This document shows, in pieces, positions 63,270 to 64,000 of a stretch of DNA of 64,000 nt. The DNA lies in NCBI RefSeq assembly GCF_964656455.1, contig NC_135726.1, forward strand, positions 27,229,168 to 27,293,167. The letters are read 5' to 3'. The translations under genes and the position numbers were made by a program. How positions within the stretch are numbered: the first letter of the stretch is position 1; each line of letters opens with the position of its first letter. The notes beneath the pieces were generated by a model, which saw nothing but the letters and a program-made list of their open reading frames with translations, was not told the DNA's origin and did not search any database. The DNA is from Halichoerus grypus. Its lineage: Eukaryota > Chordata > Mammalia > Carnivora > Phocidae.

Positions 63270-63445
63270 GCCTGTATTTAGCGAGCACTTCCTGTGGACT
63301 TTAGTTCATGAACGTTTGTAAGTATTACCATTTCACCCTTTTATGAAGAGAGAAACCAGAGGTCGGATGGCTTGTGAGGCTGGCCCAAGGTCACTCAGCT
63401 AGTAGGTGGTCCAGCGGGGATTTGAATGCCAGCTGTCTGGCCCCA
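63270..63445 (-). repeat. MIR SINE fragment
   Basis: 'accatttcacccttttatga', 'ggcccaaggtcactcagcta' and 'ggggatttgaatgccagctg' follow antisense MIR. A second similar piece ('aaggtcacccagcaagcctg') follows at about 63.53 kb. Confidence 0.75.
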
Positions 63446-64000
63446 GAGCTCACACAGCACTGCTTCCCACCTCATGCTCTGAGGGGAAAACCGAGGCCTG
63501 TGTAAAGCAGGTGGGACCTTGTCCAAGGTCACCCAGCAAGCCTGGGGGCGGCGCCAGGCCAGAGCCCTGGTCTTCCAGTTTCTCCTTGAGGGCGAGGTCT
63601 GGGAAAGCTGGTACCTGGGACACTCTCCGCCTGCCACCCCTGGCTTCCCTGAGCCCTGCGGCTAAGGGGATGGTGCTCCCACCTGGTGCCCGCTCTGGGG
63701 ACCCAGTGTTAGTGTGTCGATGCTGGTGCTGTTTACACATGAGGCAGGTGGGATGGCGACAGGTGTGAAAAAACAAGGGTGACAAATAGTCTTGTCAACC
63801 AAAACACTGGCGAGGCAGAGTGGCAGCTGTGGCTGTACCCCAGCTGGGCCAGGCAGAGTGCCAGTGGGCCACCCTGTGGGCGACAGGAGGCAGAAGGCAT
63901 GGAGGGACCAGGCTGGATGCCGGCTCCGCGGGCCCCCAGTGCCTGGCCACGAGACAGGAACACAGGGCAGGGGGAGGCTGGGAATTGGGTGAAGCCTCTG

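Overview
This is mammalian chromosomal DNA, not microbial. Protein-coding sequence is confined to short exons with GT-AG boundaries inside long introns. The interspersed repeats include at least 14 tRNA-Lys-type CAN-SINEs (head GGGCGCCTGGGTGGCTCAG), which mark the order Carnivora. The SINE bodies resemble the arctoid type (bear, seal, mustelid) more than the dog type, but that is a judgement from memory. No CRISPR array, prokaryotic operon or IS element is present.

Two genes lie tail to tail. On the + strand, from the left edge to about 22.05 kb, are the last six coding exons of AMFR (gp78, an ER-membrane RING E3 ubiquitin ligase of ERAD). They encode residues 363-643, from the end of the RING through the CUE, G2BR and VCP-binding segments to the stop at 20655, followed by a 3'UTR of about 1.4 kb. 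On the - strand, from the right edge down to about 24.54 kb, is GNAO1 (G protein alpha-o). Exons 4, 5, 6, 7A and 8A and a non-coding 3'UTR exon are readable and give residues 102-354 of the GoA isoform. Exons 1-3 lie beyond the right edge. The order matches the human 16q12.2 neighbourhood GNAO1-AMFR, which is convergent there too.

Layout: 1-6347 is an AMFR intron made largely of an old antisense L1. 6348-20655 holds the AMFR exons with introns containing SINEs, L1, L2, MIR and hAT fragments, including a 5'-truncated L1 with a perfect 18-bp target duplication at 15.6-16.6 kb. 22.05-24.54 kb is the short intergenic gap. 24.5-46.0 kb is the GC-rich 3' half of GNAO1, with a 200-N assembly gap between exons 6 and 7A. 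46.0-64.0 kb is part of GNAO1 intron 3.

The most interesting structures are in intron 3 and at the assembly gap. A 335-bp inverted duplication (about 97 percent identical by eye, arms 2.26 kb apart) could form a long hairpin in the GNAO1 pre-mRNA. A hAT transposon relic (Zaphod-like) has been invaded by an L1 and, separately, by a chimeric U6-snRNA/LINE-2-tail retrocopy with its own 17-bp target duplication. The alternative GoB exons (7B/8B) could not be found in the readable sequence and may be hidden by the gap. I saw no evidence of an undescribed protein system; the candidates for novelty are structural and RNA-level.
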